Origin: Lachnospiraceae bacterium
Lineage (GTDB): Bacteria; Bacillota; Clostridia; Lachnospirales; Lachnospiraceae
Direction: 5' to 3'
Assembly: GCA_017938285.1 (NCBI GenBank)
Contig: JAGBBW010000149.1
Span: forward strand, 1 to 36,494
DNA: 36,494 nucleotides
Both the position numbers and the translations under genes were made by a program. Numbering within the stretch: position 1 is the first letter of the stretch; the number at the start of each line of letters is the position of its first letter. Below the pieces are notes generated by a model that was not told the DNA's origin, made no database searches, and saw only the letters and a list, made by a program, of their open reading frames with translations. This document shows, piece after piece, positions 7,842 to 16,048 of the stretch.

Positions 7842-9404
7842 TTATGCAGGTGTCCGGACCAATAACAACATTTTTCCTGCCGGAATCATTTCTTCCTCAA
7901 GATTATTCTGTTCCGCCACAACATCCGGGGAAATATGAAACCGTTTTCCAACTGTCCACAGATTATCCCCTTCCTCACTACGGTATCCAATCATACTGTA
8001 CTGCTGTTCCTGTTCTTCCGCTGTAAACGGTACAAATTCTGCATCCGTAATCATATATTCGGGTTCATTGCAAAATACAATCGCCTGAAAATTCACTTCC
8101 GCCTTCCACTCTATTACATCACTACGGTAAAGCTGATACGAGCTGTCCGTCACCACCGGCACCACATGATACGTACAGGTTTCATTGATACCAGGAACTT
8201 CTATTGTCTGCTGGAACGGTGCATAAAACCGTACTCCCACATAAGGACGTTCATCCGATGCCGTCACCAGCAGAAGCTTAAATTCCAGCATACCTTCGAT
8301 GTTCAGTCCGTTTTCCCCACGGCTGATTTTCTCCATATGAATTTCCATACTGCCATAACTAATCTGCATTGGTGTCACACCCAGCTCCGGCAGTTCATAA
8401 TTTCCTGAAAAGCTTCCCATGCTCTGGTTCTTTAACAGAAGATGTGGAATCTGCTCCTGCTGCCCTTTCAGATTGACGTCTCCTTCTACAGAATAAATGT
8501 CTTCCAGTACAATCAGATCTTTTTCCTCATACAGTTTGATATCCAGATCCAGTACTGCTTCTATTACAACGACACGTTCCTCACCATCTTCATCGGTCCT
8601 GGTACTGATATTTTCCTGTATTACCATCGAGGAAATATCTTCTATCATATCCGGTCTTGCACCGGAAAGTTCAAAACGTCCGGTAAACGGAAGTCTGGTT
8701 TCATAAAATTCCGGTGTTTCCTTCAGACCGCTGCCCTGATACACCAGAAAAACGCCCATGGTTCCTTTCACCTGCAGTTCTTCCTCCATCATCCGGCTTT
8801 CTGTTACCGTCAAATGCATTTCTTTATAAAGAATTTCACTGATGTTCGGCCGGGACGCCGGAAGCACCAGTTCCTCCCGCAGCCGTATGGTATCCCTCTT
8901 TACCGCAGCAAGATTTGTGAAGCTGATATCCTTTGCCCGTGCAAACAGCCCCTTGCCCTCTGCTTCTGTCACCACGATTTCATCCTGCACTTCCTCACAG
9001 AGCGCTTTTACGGTAATCAGGGCTTTGACATTGATTTTCCTGGAATGAACCATGGTTGCTGTCATATCCTCCAGTTCCGCACGGATTGTCAGCCCGGTAC
9101 AGTCTTCCTGATCCATATGTATCATCTCATCAAAAGGCAGTTCACTTTCCATGCCATGAATGGTCATCCCGTCTTCTCCAAGAAACAGAACATCCGCCAG
9201 CAGTACGCCCCGGATATGCAGTCTTCCGGCATTACATTTTTTCTCCATAATGCGGATGCGCCCATTTTCCCTCAGAATCGTTTTTACATCCGGCTTTGCA
9301 TCAGGCACATTAAAATCATCATCCAGTGTAAACGTACTGGTCTGACCGACCGTTCCTGTATTCGCACTGCCCATCCTGTGAATATTTTCCCGTCTCAGTT
9401 CCAT
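7842..9404 (-). CDS. SipL-like spore morphogenesis protein (SPOCS/DUF3794 repeats plus LysM)
   Basis: A 520-residue protein of the type of Clostridioides difficile SipL, which ties the coat ATPase SpoIVA to the forespore membrane and is needed for coat localisation. An N-terminal region (about 1-60) is followed by repeated DUF3794/SPOCS beta domains spanning about 30-450, recognisable by alternating strands such as LHIRGVLLADVLF and ELQVKGTMGVFLVYQ, and a C-terminal LysM (last about 45 residues, GDNLWTVGKRFHISPDVVAEQN). No signal peptide, as expected for a mother-cell cytoplasmic protein. ATG 9404 has GGAGG upstream; the in-frame ATG 9455 has no ribosome site. In C. difficile the gene is sigma-E controlled; I could not see a clear sigma-E promoter. 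The family's SafA-like alternatives lack the SPOCS repeats. Confidence 0.82.
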   Translation of the reverse strand: MELRRENIHRMGSANTGTVGQTSTFTLDDDFNVPDAKPDVKTILRENGRIRIMEKKCNAGRLHIRGVLLADVLFLGEDGMTIHGMESELPFDEMIHMDQEDCTGLTIRAELEDMTATMVHSRKINVKALITVKALCEEVQDEIVVTEAEGKGLFARAKDISFTNLAAVKRDTIRLREELVLPASRPNISEILYKEMHLTVTESRMMEEELQVKGTMGVFLVYQGSGLKETPEFYETRLPFTGRFELSGARPDMIEDISSMVIQENISTRTDEDGEERVVVIEAVLDLDIKLYEEKDLIVLEDIYSVEGDVNLKGQQEQIPHLLLKNQSMGSFSGNYELPELGVTPMQISYGSMEIHMEKISRGENGLNIEGMLEFKLLLVTASDERPYVGVRFYAPFQQTIEVPGINETCTYHVVPVVTDSSYQLYRSDVIEWKAEVNFQAIVFCNEPEYMITDAEFVPFTAEEQEQQYSMIGYRSEEGDNLWTVGKRFHISPDVVAEQNNLEEEMIPAGKMLLLVRTPA

Positions 9405-9500
9405 ATTTCCTCCATTTCCGAGAACGTTCCAGCCAATATTCTGCTTATCTGTCATAGCGTATCTGCGACGTCCTCAACGCAGACAGCCCCTCCCATACTG

Positions 9501-9911
9501 CTACTCGAATATTACATCAAGCCCAAGATTCTGAAGTTTGATAACAATATAAGGATATGTCTCTACCTGCAGTACCGGTTCATCCTTTGCCGGACCCAGC
9601 AGCTCTGAAGAAAATACAATTCCTTCCGCTGATTCGTACAGCTCCAGCACACGGATACTGTACCCGCTGGTGCTCTGGGTGCCATACCCCTTTGCTATAT
9701 AAACATACCCTTCGGTTTCATAGGTCATCTGAAAAGGCTCCTTCTGCTTTTCCTTCATTTTTGCCAGAAGTTCCTCCGGTACCTCGCTCTCCTCCTGCAC
9801 AGTATATTCGATGTCTTTTATCTTTTCCGGTTTTTCGACCTTTTCTCCACAGCCCGATAACAGAATGGTCAGGAGAAAAAGGAACAACAAAAAAATCCGT
9901 TTCCTTTTCAT
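9501..9911 (-). CDS. PrcB-like lipoprotein
   Basis: A 136-residue lipoprotein: basic N-terminus, hydrophobic core and lipobox LLSGC with the lipidated cysteine at residue 21. After a charged linker rich in E and K, the last 75 residues (YIAKGYGTQSTSGYSIRVLELYE and following) resemble the C-terminal domain of PrcB, a protease-complex subunit, by its GGYS/SGYS-type turn. It is probably anchored on the outer face of the membrane. The gene stands 97 bp upstream of the sipL-like gene on the same strand, so cotranscription is possible. The ribosome site is weak (AGG only); a start at 9942 is open but would move the signal sequence inward. The function is not known. Confidence 0.7.
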   Translation of the reverse strand: MKRKRIFLLFLFLLTILLSGCGEKVEKPEKIKDIEYTVQEESEVPEELLAKMKEKQKEPFQMTYETEGYVYIAKGYGTQSTSGYSIRVLELYESAEGIVFSSELLGPAKDEPVLQVETYPYIVIKLQNLGLDVIFE

Positions 9912-10055
9912 AGCGTACCTGATTGTTACGTTTTGATATCAATATATGAGACTGAAAAAGGATTTATGCTAACAACCTTTATTTTTCCTGTAAATTCACC
10001 TGCACTCCAAAAACAGCCAAATAACTACTCCATGTTATTTAGCTGGATATTTATC

Positions 10056-10106
10056 TGTTAAAAGAAGCCCATATTTCACACTCACATGAAATATGGGCTT
10101 CTTTTT
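10056..10106. terminator. Perfect 19-bp terminator hairpin
   Basis: AAAAGAAGCCC... at 10060-10078 pairs with 10087-10105 over 19 bp around an 8-base loop, flanked by A- and T-runs. It can end transcripts in both directions and lies 140 bp beyond the stop of the YhcG-type gene. The rest of 9912-10244 holds no ORF that I can support. Confidence 0.9.
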
Positions 10107-10244
10107 GATTATATATTATGAAAACGGAAAAATCGCATAGTTTCAATCTCGTTGTAAGACAGAAAGCCGTCATTCCATAAGCAATCGTCCATTATCATTC
10201 CATTCGTTTAACCTCTAAAACCTCAAATTTTAATTATCTCATAA

Positions 10245-11264
10245 TTATTGAGTATTTTTCGTTTCTTCTTCTGCAATATCATATAACTCATCAAGTTTCT
10301 TTTGCAGGATTTTTTTATCGATTAATTTTGTTTTGTACTCAGCAACCATGGCTTGTGATAAACTTCGGCTCAAAGAGTATTCCACTACATCGGTATCTGC
10401 ATTTTTACATAAAATCATTCCAACACTTGGATTTTCATGCGATTTCTTAACATCCCTGTCTAATGCTTCTAAATAGAAATCCATCTTGCCTAAGTATTCT
10501 GGTTTGAAATCATCAATCTGTAAATCTATTGCTACAAGACACTGCAATTCCCTGTGATAAAAAAGTAAATCCACATAGTAATCCTTATTTCCAACCTGAA
10601 CATGGTACTCTTCACCAACCAAAAGAAAATCTCTTCCAAATTCCAATAAAAATTTCTTCATATTTTTCAAAATTGCTTTCTGCAGATCATATTCTTTATA
10701 TGGTTCAGGCAGATTAAGAAACTCTAACATATACATATCACGCAAAACACCACTCATGTCTTTTTCTTGAAGAGCTGATGGAGCTTTTCCATTTGACAAC
10801 AATAATCTTTCATAATATCCACTGTCAATCTGTCGTTCTAATTCTCTTGCCTTATACTTTTCTTTTGACGCTAATTTAAGATAAAACTCTTTTTCTTCAT
10901 AGGATTTCGTTTTAGAAACTATATGCATATTATTTGACCACGAATTTTCTCTCAACAATGTTGAGAGTTCTGGTTTATCCTTATATGTTTCAAAGAACTG
11001 TTTCATTCTCCAGATATTTTGAGCTGAATATCCTCGAATTCCGGGCTCTTTACTTAGGATATAGGCAGAAAGCTCCTTAACTGTCGATTTTCCCCAACCA
11101 TCATTTGCTGCACGCTCAGATACATAAGAACCAATTTGCCAATAAAGATCAATTATCGTTGTATTGACTTGATATTCTGCTTTTTGTTTCGCTGAATAAA
11201 TCATTCTCAAAATATCATCAAACATTCCGTTATTTTGTAAATCTATAATTTCGTTCAAATTCAT
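10245..11264 (-). CDS. yhcG: YhcG-family protein (DUF1016 N-terminal plus PD-(D/E)XK nuclease-like domain)
   Basis: A 339-residue protein with the two-domain layout of YhcG: an N-terminal winged-helix-like DUF1016 domain (about 8-165, with YWQIGSYVSE and GWGKSTVKELS) and a C-terminal restriction-endonuclease fold (about 195-330) with YYVDLLFYHRELQCLVAIDLQ. In the family as I know it, the nuclease core is D...ELK; here Asp232 is kept but the E-x-K is D247-L248-Q249, so the usual lysine is replaced by glutamine (codon CAG). The protein may have lost or altered nuclease activity. It is a single-gene unit with AT-rich codons, between strong terminators, unlike its neighbours, which suggests horizontal acquisition. 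The family is linked to mobile DNA and defence; a precise role is unknown. Confidence 0.85.
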   Translation of the reverse strand: MNLNEIIDLQNNGMFDDILRMIYSAKQKAEYQVNTTIIDLYWQIGSYVSERAANDGWGKSTVKELSAYILSKEPGIRGYSAQNIWRMKQFFETYKDKPELSTLLRENSWSNNMHIVSKTKSYEEKEFYLKLASKEKYKARELERQIDSGYYERLLLSNGKAPSALQEKDMSGVLRDMYMLEFLNLPEPYKEYDLQKAILKNMKKFLLEFGRDFLLVGEEYHVQVGNKDYYVDLLFYHRELQCLVAIDLQIDDFKPEYLGKMDFYLEALDRDVKKSHENPSVGMILCKNADTDVVEYSLSRSLSQAMVAEYKTKLIDKKILQKKLDELYDIAEEETKNTQ

Positions 11265-11303
11265 CCATCCTTCCCAAATACATTCAATAAAAATGTAACT
11301 CTA

Positions 11304-11366
11304 ATTATACCAAACAATTTTCGTTCATTCCACTTTATATTTACATACCATCTGGATTATTGTCAA
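11304..11366 (-). promoter_or_regulatory. Tandem promoters of the YhcG-type gene
   Basis: On the minus strand TTGACA (11366-11361) and TAAATA (11343-11338) lie 17 bp apart. Closer to the gene an extended -10, TGG followed by TATAAT (11312-11304), could start a second transcript. The GGAAGGA ribosome site sits right before ATG 11264. Confidence 0.5.
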
Positions 11367-11398
11367 TTTCAAAAAAATATCAAATCAATAAACACCGC

Positions 11399-11429
11399 AA
11401 AAAAGGGACGAAATACACATTCGCCCCTT
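11399..11429 (-). terminator. Terminator of trpB
   Basis: On the minus strand a 10-bp stem with one G-U pair (11429-11420 with 11412-11403) is followed by a run of six T. It lies about 70 bp after the trpB stop. Confidence 0.8.
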
Positions 11430-11497
11430 CACTTAACAAAATTATTCTTACCTAACCAACATTAACTCACGATTCTGTCTGTAAAAATTTTGTACTC

Positions 11498-12718
11498 CTA
11501 CCGGATTCCGTAATTTTCCAGAATATAATCCATATCCTTGTCACCACGACCGGACAGGTTAATCAGCACAGAACCATGGTCCATGGTCTTTGCAAGCTTC
11601 ATGCCGTACGCCACTGCATGGGAGCTTTCGATAGCCGGGATAATACCCTCTAAACGAGCCAGGGTAAAGAATGCGTCGATGGTTTCCTCGTCGTTAATTA
11701 CATCGTACTTTACTCTGCCAATCTCCTGTAAGAATGCGTGCTCCGGACCGGAGGATGGATAATCCAGACCACTGGCTACGGAATATACCGGAGCCGGGTC
11801 GCCGTTTTCGTCCTTTAACATAATACTGTTGAAACCGTGCATAATACCTTCCGTACCGTACTTTAAGCTTGCTGCATGGTCGCCCAGCTTTTCGCCACGT
11901 CCCAGAGGCTCAATACCATAAATATCTACCGGGTCATTTAAGAATCCGGCAAACAGACCTGCTGCGTTGGAACCGCCGCCTACGCAGGCTACGATGGCAC
12001 TTGGAAGGTGTCCTGTCATATCAATAAACTGGTCTCTTGCTTCAATGCCGACAACGCTCTGGAAGTCACGCACCATCATCGGGAACGGATGAGGACCTAA
12101 TACAGAGCCGATGCAGTAAATGGCATCCTTATATTCTCTGCTGTAAGCGTCAAATGCTGCGTCAACCGCTTCCTTTAAGGTCTGTAAGCCATGGGTTACT
12201 TCCACTACGTTTGCGCCTAAAATTTTCATTCTGGCAACGTTTGGCGCCTGCTTCTTAATATCCACAGCACCCATATAAATATCACATTCCAGACCAAAGT
12301 AAGCAGCCGCAGTCGCTAATGCTACACCGTGCTGTCCGGCACCGGTTTCTGCAATTACCTTTTTCTTGCCCATGTACTTCGCCAGCAGTGCTTCACCCAT
12401 ACAGTGGTTTAACTTGTGGGCGCCGGAATGGTTCAAGTCCTCTCTCTTTGCATAGAGCTGAACCTTGCCGCCAAGAGCGTCAGACAATCTTTCCAGATGG
12501 GACACCGGAGTCGGTCTGCCCTGGAACTCCTTACGGATTCTGCGGAGCTCCGCAATGAACTTTCTGGACTGGCAGATAGAAAAATAAGCCTCGGTAATTT
12601 CGTCCATGGCTGCCTTTAGCTTTGGCTCAATATAAGCACCGCCATACTTGCCGAAGTAACCGTTGACATCCGGGTAATTGTTAAAATAGGTATCAAAATC
12701 GACGTTGTTGAATTTCAT
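11498..12718 (-). CDS. trpB: Tryptophan synthase beta chain (stand-alone)
   Basis: PLP enzyme that condenses indole with L-serine to give tryptophan. The 406-residue protein has FGGAY-like [10 protein letters not shown] (23-32), GRPTP, the PLP lysine in [10 protein letters not shown] (Lys102), the catalytic Glu in AETGAGQHG (Glu124), [17 protein letters not shown], and the phosphate-binding [12 protein letters not shown] 12718 is seven bases behind AGGAGG; the TTG at 12724 is less likely. There is no trpA or other trp gene beside it, and a Trp T-box lies upstream, so it is an orphan trpB, regulated by charged tRNA-Trp. It may salvage indole or work with a TrpA encoded elsewhere; that is inference. 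It resembles the TrpB1 class by its motifs. Confidence 0.95.
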   Translation of the reverse strand: MKFNNVDFDTYFNNYPDVNGYFGKYGGAYIEPKLKAAMDEITEAYFSICQSRKFIAELRRIRKEFQGRPTPVSHLERLSDALGGKVQLYAKREDLNHSGAHKLNHCMGEALLAKYMGKKKVIAETGAGQHGVALATAAAYFGLECDIYMGAVDIKKQAPNVARMKILGANVVEVTHGLQTLKEAVDAAFDAYSREYKDAIYCIGSVLGPHPFPMMVRDFQSVVGIEARDQFIDMTGHLPSAIVACVGGGSNAAGLFAGFLNDPVDIYGIEPLGRGEKLGDHAASLKYGTEGIMHGFNSIMLKDENGDPAPVYSVASGLDYPSSGPEHAFLQEIGRVKYDVINDEETIDAFFTLARLEGIIPAIESSHAVAYGMKLAKTMDHGSVLINLSGRGDKDMDYILENYGIR

Positions 12719-12785
12719 ATACAATCCTCCTGAAAATAAAATAATGAATAGGTCTGGCAGTTTTATAAAAGTATTTTTTTATGAA

Positions 12786-13125
12786 ATAAAAAAATACCCC
12801 TATCCACTGCGAAAAGTTTCGCGGGACAAGAGTAAACTCCTGCGGTGCCACCCGTATTGGTATCCTGCTGATACCCTCCTTAGCCATACGCCCCGTTGCC
12901 GGTTGATATGCTGGTTTTTTTAACGGAGATTCGACTCCGGCTTCCCTACCCCGGTTATGCACTGTTCCATCATAGAAACAGTAACTCTGGTTTTCAGGTC
13001 GCCCTCCAAAGCCCATTCGCTCTGACCACTCGTGCGGCAGTCCCACCCATCTGCTGCTCTCTGTACCGGTGCTGTCAAAGGTACTTACTCTTTGTCACAG
13101 GTTTCACATACTTGTTACTTTAGTA
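12786..13125 (-). ncRNA. T-box leader, tryptophan specificity
   Basis: The minus-strand leader of trpB carries the T-box hallmarks. The conserved GGTGGCACCGCA lies at 12852-12841, whose TGGC bulge would pair with the GCCA end of tRNA-Trp with discriminator G73. Stem I has the AGAGAG motif near 13055, an AAGTA S-turn candidate near 13085, and GAA-TGG-G at 13018-13012 followed by CTTTG that pairs with CAAAG on the 5' side; TGG is thus the specifier codon for Trp. The terminator stem (TACTC..GTCC with GGAT..GGGTA, about 12835-12795) is followed by seven T. Uncharged tRNA-Trp should stabilise the antiterminator and turn trpB on. Confidence 0.9.
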
Positions 13126-13147
13126 GAAGAAAGTAACTATGTAGTTA

Positions 13148-13176
13148 TTTATACCACAGAAAATGCGATACGTCAA
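13148..13176 (-). promoter_or_regulatory. Promoter of the T-box/trpB transcript
   Basis: TTGACG (13176-13171) and TATAAA (13153-13148) on the minus strand lie 17 bp apart, just upstream of the T-box leader. Confidence 0.75.
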
Positions 13177-13231
13177 TCCTATTTTTTCAAGTGCCATGGA
13201 AATCAATTTTGCTGTTCAAGTACATGACATA

Positions 13232-13260
13232 ATGACAAGCGAAACTAAATGTGCTATGAT
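13232..13260 (+). promoter_or_regulatory. Promoter of the 13298 gene
   Basis: ATGACA (13232-13237) and an extended -10, TGC-TATGAT (13252-13260), lie 17 bp apart. The trpB promoter on the other strand is 55 bp away, so the two transcripts diverge from a short shared region. Confidence 0.65.
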
Positions 13261-13297
13261 AAAGACAACGCCAACGTTGACAAAGGAGGGACTACAC

Positions 13298-13618
13298 ATG
13301 AAAAAGAAATTAGTAATTGCAGTAGCTGTTATTACCGTTATTATTGCAACTATTGTTGCATGGCGTATTGCTTATGACAACCATAAAAGCAATGACAATC
13401 TCCCAAGACTTACAAGAATTGCTACGGACTTTTCGCCGGAGGAGGCCAATTCGCTTTTGAAAGGCTACCTTAGAAACCAGTTACAATATATGTGGGGTGA
13501 CCCTGCGGAGCAACAGGAAACCATAGATATCTGGCACATTGATGAAACAACTTCTTTGATTATTACATACAATAAGAAGGATAAAGTGGTTTCTGCCAGG
13601 ATAGAAAAAGTCGAGTAA
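13298..13618 (+). CDS. Small membrane-anchored protein, unknown function
   Basis: A 106-residue protein starting at ATG 13298 with AAAGGAGGG nine bases upstream; the open frame back to 13163 lacks a ribosome site and is disregarded. Residues 4-23 form a hydrophobic helix without a lipobox, so it is either a signal anchor or an uncleaved signal. The outside part has FSPEEANSLLKGYLRNQLQYMWGDPAEQ (about 46-73) and IWHIDETTSLIITYN, a pattern similar to the small SmpA/BLIP-like repeats in which a helix is followed by a Gly-x-Pro turn and strands. I cannot name a function. It diverges from the trpB leader and precedes a CPBP protease gene by 180 bp. Confidence 0.75.
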   Translation: MKKKLVIAVAVITVIIATIVAWRIAYDNHKSNDNLPRLTRIATDFSPEEANSLLKGYLRNQLQYMWGDPAEQQETIDIWHIDETTSLIITYNKKDKVVSARIEKVE

Positions 13619-13652
13619 CTTAGAATTGAGCGAACTCTTTTTGCGAGCGATG

Positions 13653-13675
13653 ACAAATGAACGAAGTTCATTTGT
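13653..13675. repeat. Perfect 10-bp inverted repeat
   Basis: ACAAATGAAC and GTTCATTTGT with a three-base loop lie 34 bp after the stop of the 13298 gene. There is no T-run on the plus side, so it is not a typical terminator; it may be an mRNA-end hairpin or an intergenic repeat. Confidence 0.6.
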
Positions 13676-13798
13676 ATGGACTTGATTCTGTTAAATAAAT
13701 TTGAATTTGACGCACTATTGATTTTTGACTATACAGTGTCGATATCATGAATATAGAAAGATAAAATTGTATTATATAAATAAAGGAGAAATAGTAGT

Positions 13799-14467
13799 AT
13801 GAGTACATCAATTAAAACAGATAAAAGCAAAACTCTTACATTGGTCGGTATGGGCATTATGACCCTTTTAGTTTTAACCAAGGTGGTGCCAACATTACAA
13901 CTGGCTGATTATGCAATGTTTGTTGGACTGGCATTTTTCTTTATTGTAGAAAGTGTTGCAAAAACACCGGATGATGAATCAAACTTGCGCTTTAAAACTT
14001 TTTTTACAGACTTGAAAAAACCAGGTGCACTTCTCTGGATGTTATTGCCAATTGTTACAGCTATCGGTTCGATTATTTTAAGCAATTTTATTTTTGGGGA
14101 TCAATATGTCAATCATGTATTGGAACGTACCAGTGATATATTTACATTTGATCAGATATTTTTTCTTATTCTTCAGCTGATATTCCCTGCGTTTGCTGAA
14201 GAAATTGCGTTTCGTGGTTTCTTTATAGGTAAAGGCATAAAGCTGTTTCCGTACTGGCTTTGTGTAATTGTTTCCTCTGCAATTTTTGCAGTAGCACATT
14301 TGGCGGCTGGAAATATTGGAGTTTTGGTATTTGATATCGTAGGAATTTTTATTGATGGTTTAATCTATGCTATGATTTTCAAAAAAACAGGAAATTGTGT
14401 CATTAGCACAGTTGCACATATTCTTTGTAATGTATCTGGATTTGCTTTTGTTTTTCTGTTTATGTAA
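13799..14467 (+). CDS. CPBP-family intramembrane glutamic endopeptidase
   Basis: A 222-residue multi-span membrane protein of the CAAX protease/bacteriocin-processing (CPBP, Abi) family. The three family motifs are visible: AEEIAFRG with Glu134, Glu135 and Arg139, a histidine in FAVAHLAAG (His167), and a second histidine in STVAHILCN (His207). Six or more hydrophobic helices fill the sequence. AAAGGAG precedes the ATG at 13799. In lactic bacteria such proteins give bacteriocin immunity, in other cases they process membrane proteins; no bacteriocin gene is visible here. Codon use is AT-rich like the next two genes, and the three may have arrived together. The substrate is unknown. Confidence 0.9.
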   Translation: MSTSIKTDKSKTLTLVGMGIMTLLVLTKVVPTLQLADYAMFVGLAFFFIVESVAKTPDDESNLRFKTFFTDLKKPGALLWMLLPIVTAIGSIILSNFIFGDQYVNHVLERTSDIFTFDQIFFLILQLIFPAFAEEIAFRGFFIGKGIKLFPYWLCVIVSSAIFAVAHLAAGNIGVLVFDIVGIFIDGLIYAMIFKKTGNCVISTVAHILCNVSGFAFVFLFM

Positions 14468-14521
14468 GCTTGAGTAATAAGTGAGACATATAAAAGTCGC
14501 TTTGTTTTGAAAGGAGAGCAT

Positions 14522-15013
14522 ATGAGAACAATAATTCATGATTTGGATGAATCTTACGATTCGCTATTTAAGAGTAAAAATGAAAATGTTATCCGTGCAG
14601 ACGGGAAATATGCACCATGTCAAGGCTGCTTTGGTTGTTGGACGAAGCAGCCAGCACAGTGTTATATGAAAGATAAGTTACAAATGGTATGTCGCATGAT
14701 TGGTAAAGCGGATGAATTAGTTATTATAACAGATAATTATTATGGAGCATATAGTCCATCGGTTAAGAATGTGTTGGATAGAAGTATTGGAGTCTCCACT
14801 CCTTTTAGTACATATCGTGGTAAACAGATGCATCATACATTACGTTATGGAAAAAAGAAAAAACTTGCTGTATATGCATATGGTAGTATGACAGAAGATG
14901 AGTCAAAAACTTTTCGGTATATGGTAGAGAGAAATGCTATCAATTATGGATTCCAAGAGTTTGAATTTCACTATTTAGAAAATCTAAACCGATTGGAGGA
15001 AATGGAATTATGA
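14522..15013 (+). CDS. Flavodoxin-family protein (FMN-dependent oxidoreductase-like)
   Basis: A 163-residue protein with flavodoxin-fold features: PCQGCFGCWTKQPAQCYMKD (31-51) is the typical cysteine-containing block of flavodoxin-like reductases (Cys33, 36, 39, 47), followed by ADELVIITDNYYGAYSPSVKNVLDRSIG (63-90), which shapes the flavin site. The N-terminus is shorter than the usual beta1-P-loop region: the first strand reads MRTIIHDLDESYDSL with no obvious phosphate loop. ATG 14522 is preceded by AAAGGAGAG; the frame opens 15 bases further up without better signal. Its stop overlaps the next ATG by four bases (ATGA), so both are likely cotranslated and may form one complex. Redox partner and substrate are unknown. 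Confidence 0.8.
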   Translation: MRTIIHDLDESYDSLFKSKNENVIRADGKYAPCQGCFGCWTKQPAQCYMKDKLQMVCRMIGKADELVIITDNYYGAYSPSVKNVLDRSIGVSTPFSTYRGKQMHHTLRYGKKKKLAVYAYGSMTEDESKTFRYMVERNAINYGFQEFEFHYLENLNRLEEMEL

Positions 15014-15723
15014 AAATAGTATTTATCAATGGTAGTCCCAAAAAGAAATTAAGCGTATCCTCGTATCTTCTTGGAATTGTTCGTCTTTTGGTTAGGGGCA
15101 AAGTGGTATCAGAACAGGTACGTAATGCAGGAGACCATGAGCGTGTATTGAAAAGCATAAAAGATGCAGATACTGTTGTTTTTGGTATGCCGCTTTATGT
15201 GGATGGAGTGCCTTCTCATATGCTTGTATTTATGAAAGCAATGGAAAAATTTTGTATGGACAATAATATCAGCTTAAAGGTGTATGCTGTTTCTAATGGA
15301 GGCTTTATTGAAGGTTGTCAGAACAGACCACTAATGCAGGTGCTTGAAAATTTTTGTAAACGCTGTAATTTTCAGTGGTGCGGAGGTGTCGGCATTGGTG
15401 GAGGTGTCATGCTCAATGTCATGCGAATTATGTTTTTGGTATATACAGGTCTGTTTATATTAAATACGGTCACATCTGGATTAACTGCAGCATTACCGAT
15501 TTTTGCAGAGCAGTTGGTAGTGGTTTTGTTTTTTAGTCTTGGTGCGTTCTTCTATTGCTTGCGTATGGGAATAGCAGTTAATAAGGGGGCAACTTGTGGG
15601 GTAAAGTTTACTCGCATACTTTTGCCATCATTTCTATTTATTTTAGCGGCAGATATTTTCTTTGTAATCATTTCAATATTTCAGGGCGGTATTTTTAAAG
15701 GATGGCTGAGCCAGAAAGAGTAA
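15010..15723 (+). CDS. Flavodoxin-like domain fused to a membrane tail
   Basis: A 237-residue protein. Residues 1-130 look like a flavodoxin/NADPH-dependent FMN reductase: MKIVFINGSPKKK with the first strand and phosphate loop, ADTVVFGMPLYVDGVPSHMLVFMKAMEKF (53-81) and GGFIEGCQNRPLM. From residue 139 on there are three hydrophobic helices (about 139-157, 165-188, 203-224), so the domain is tethered to the membrane. The first gene of the pair overlaps by ATGA. The second half has cysteines in QWCGGVG and GATCGV. I do not know a characterised homologue with this layout; a role as a membrane-bound quinone or FMN-linked reductase is inference. Confidence 0.75.
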   Translation: MKIVFINGSPKKKLSVSSYLLGIVRLLVRGKVVSEQVRNAGDHERVLKSIKDADTVVFGMPLYVDGVPSHMLVFMKAMEKFCMDNNISLKVYAVSNGGFIEGCQNRPLMQVLENFCKRCNFQWCGGVGIGGGVMLNVMRIMFLVYTGLFILNTVTSGLTAALPIFAEQLVVVLFFSLGAFFYCLRMGIAVNKGATCGVKFTRILLPSFLFILAADIFFVIISIFQGGIFKGWLSQKE

Positions 15724-15859
15724 TACATTACTAGAAACAGAAAGAAAGCGTTTAGTTTGTGTGACTGACCAATTCTAATTGTGCAAACATATAATTTAAG
15801 GGTTCTGTTATCTATTATAATTTATTGTTAAATTCCTGGCAAACCCTTATAAATACTAA

Positions 15860-16012
15860 CTTTTCTGTAGGTGTGCTTTCCCTTATGTGTTCTCTTGTGT
15901 TATATCGTTTCACAAGGCTTTACGAACTCTCGTAAGGAAAAAAGTAAGACTATATCTTGACGGGACTATGCAAATGTGGATAGATACGGAGGATCGTTTA
16001 GAAGTGTGGTAA
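15860..16012 (+). pseudogene. Possible decayed coding fragment in a gene-poor stretch
   Basis: Between the genes ending at 15723 (+) and 16181 (-) no full gene is seen. A plus-strand frame of 50 codons opens after TAA at 15857-15859 and ends at 16010-16012 with KKVRLYLDGTMQMWIDTEDRLEVW-like codons (about 15934-16009), which read as coding sequence but lack a start and ribosome site. It may be the C-terminal remnant of a mobile-element protein. The evidence is weak. Confidence 0.3.
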
Positions 16013-16017
16013 CATAC

Positions 16018-16048
16018 AGGCGGAATGCTAAGAATTAGCAGTCCGCCT
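16018..16048. repeat. Inverted repeat downstream of the decayed fragment
   Basis: AGGCGGA-A-TGCTAA pairs with TTAGCA-G-TCCGCCT (one mismatch, 3-base loop) six bases after the stop at 16012. No T-run follows, so it may be an old transposon end or a weak terminator. The rest of 15724-16180 shows nothing else I can support. Confidence 0.5.

Noticed and set aside
8442-9608. 388-codon plus-strand open frame opposite the SipL-like gene
   Set aside because: Antisense shadow of the SPOCS/LysM protein with unlikely amino-acid composition and no start signal.
13003-13010. TGG within CTTTGGAG as the T-box specifier
   Set aside because: A TTTGGAG-like block is common to T-boxes of other specificities; the TGG after GAA at 13015-13013 has the right neighbours and stem.
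15780-15960. Minus-strand frame KRYNTREHIREST... of about 33 codons
   Set aside because: Preceded and followed by stops within a short distance and opposite the better plus-strand fragment; not enough to call.
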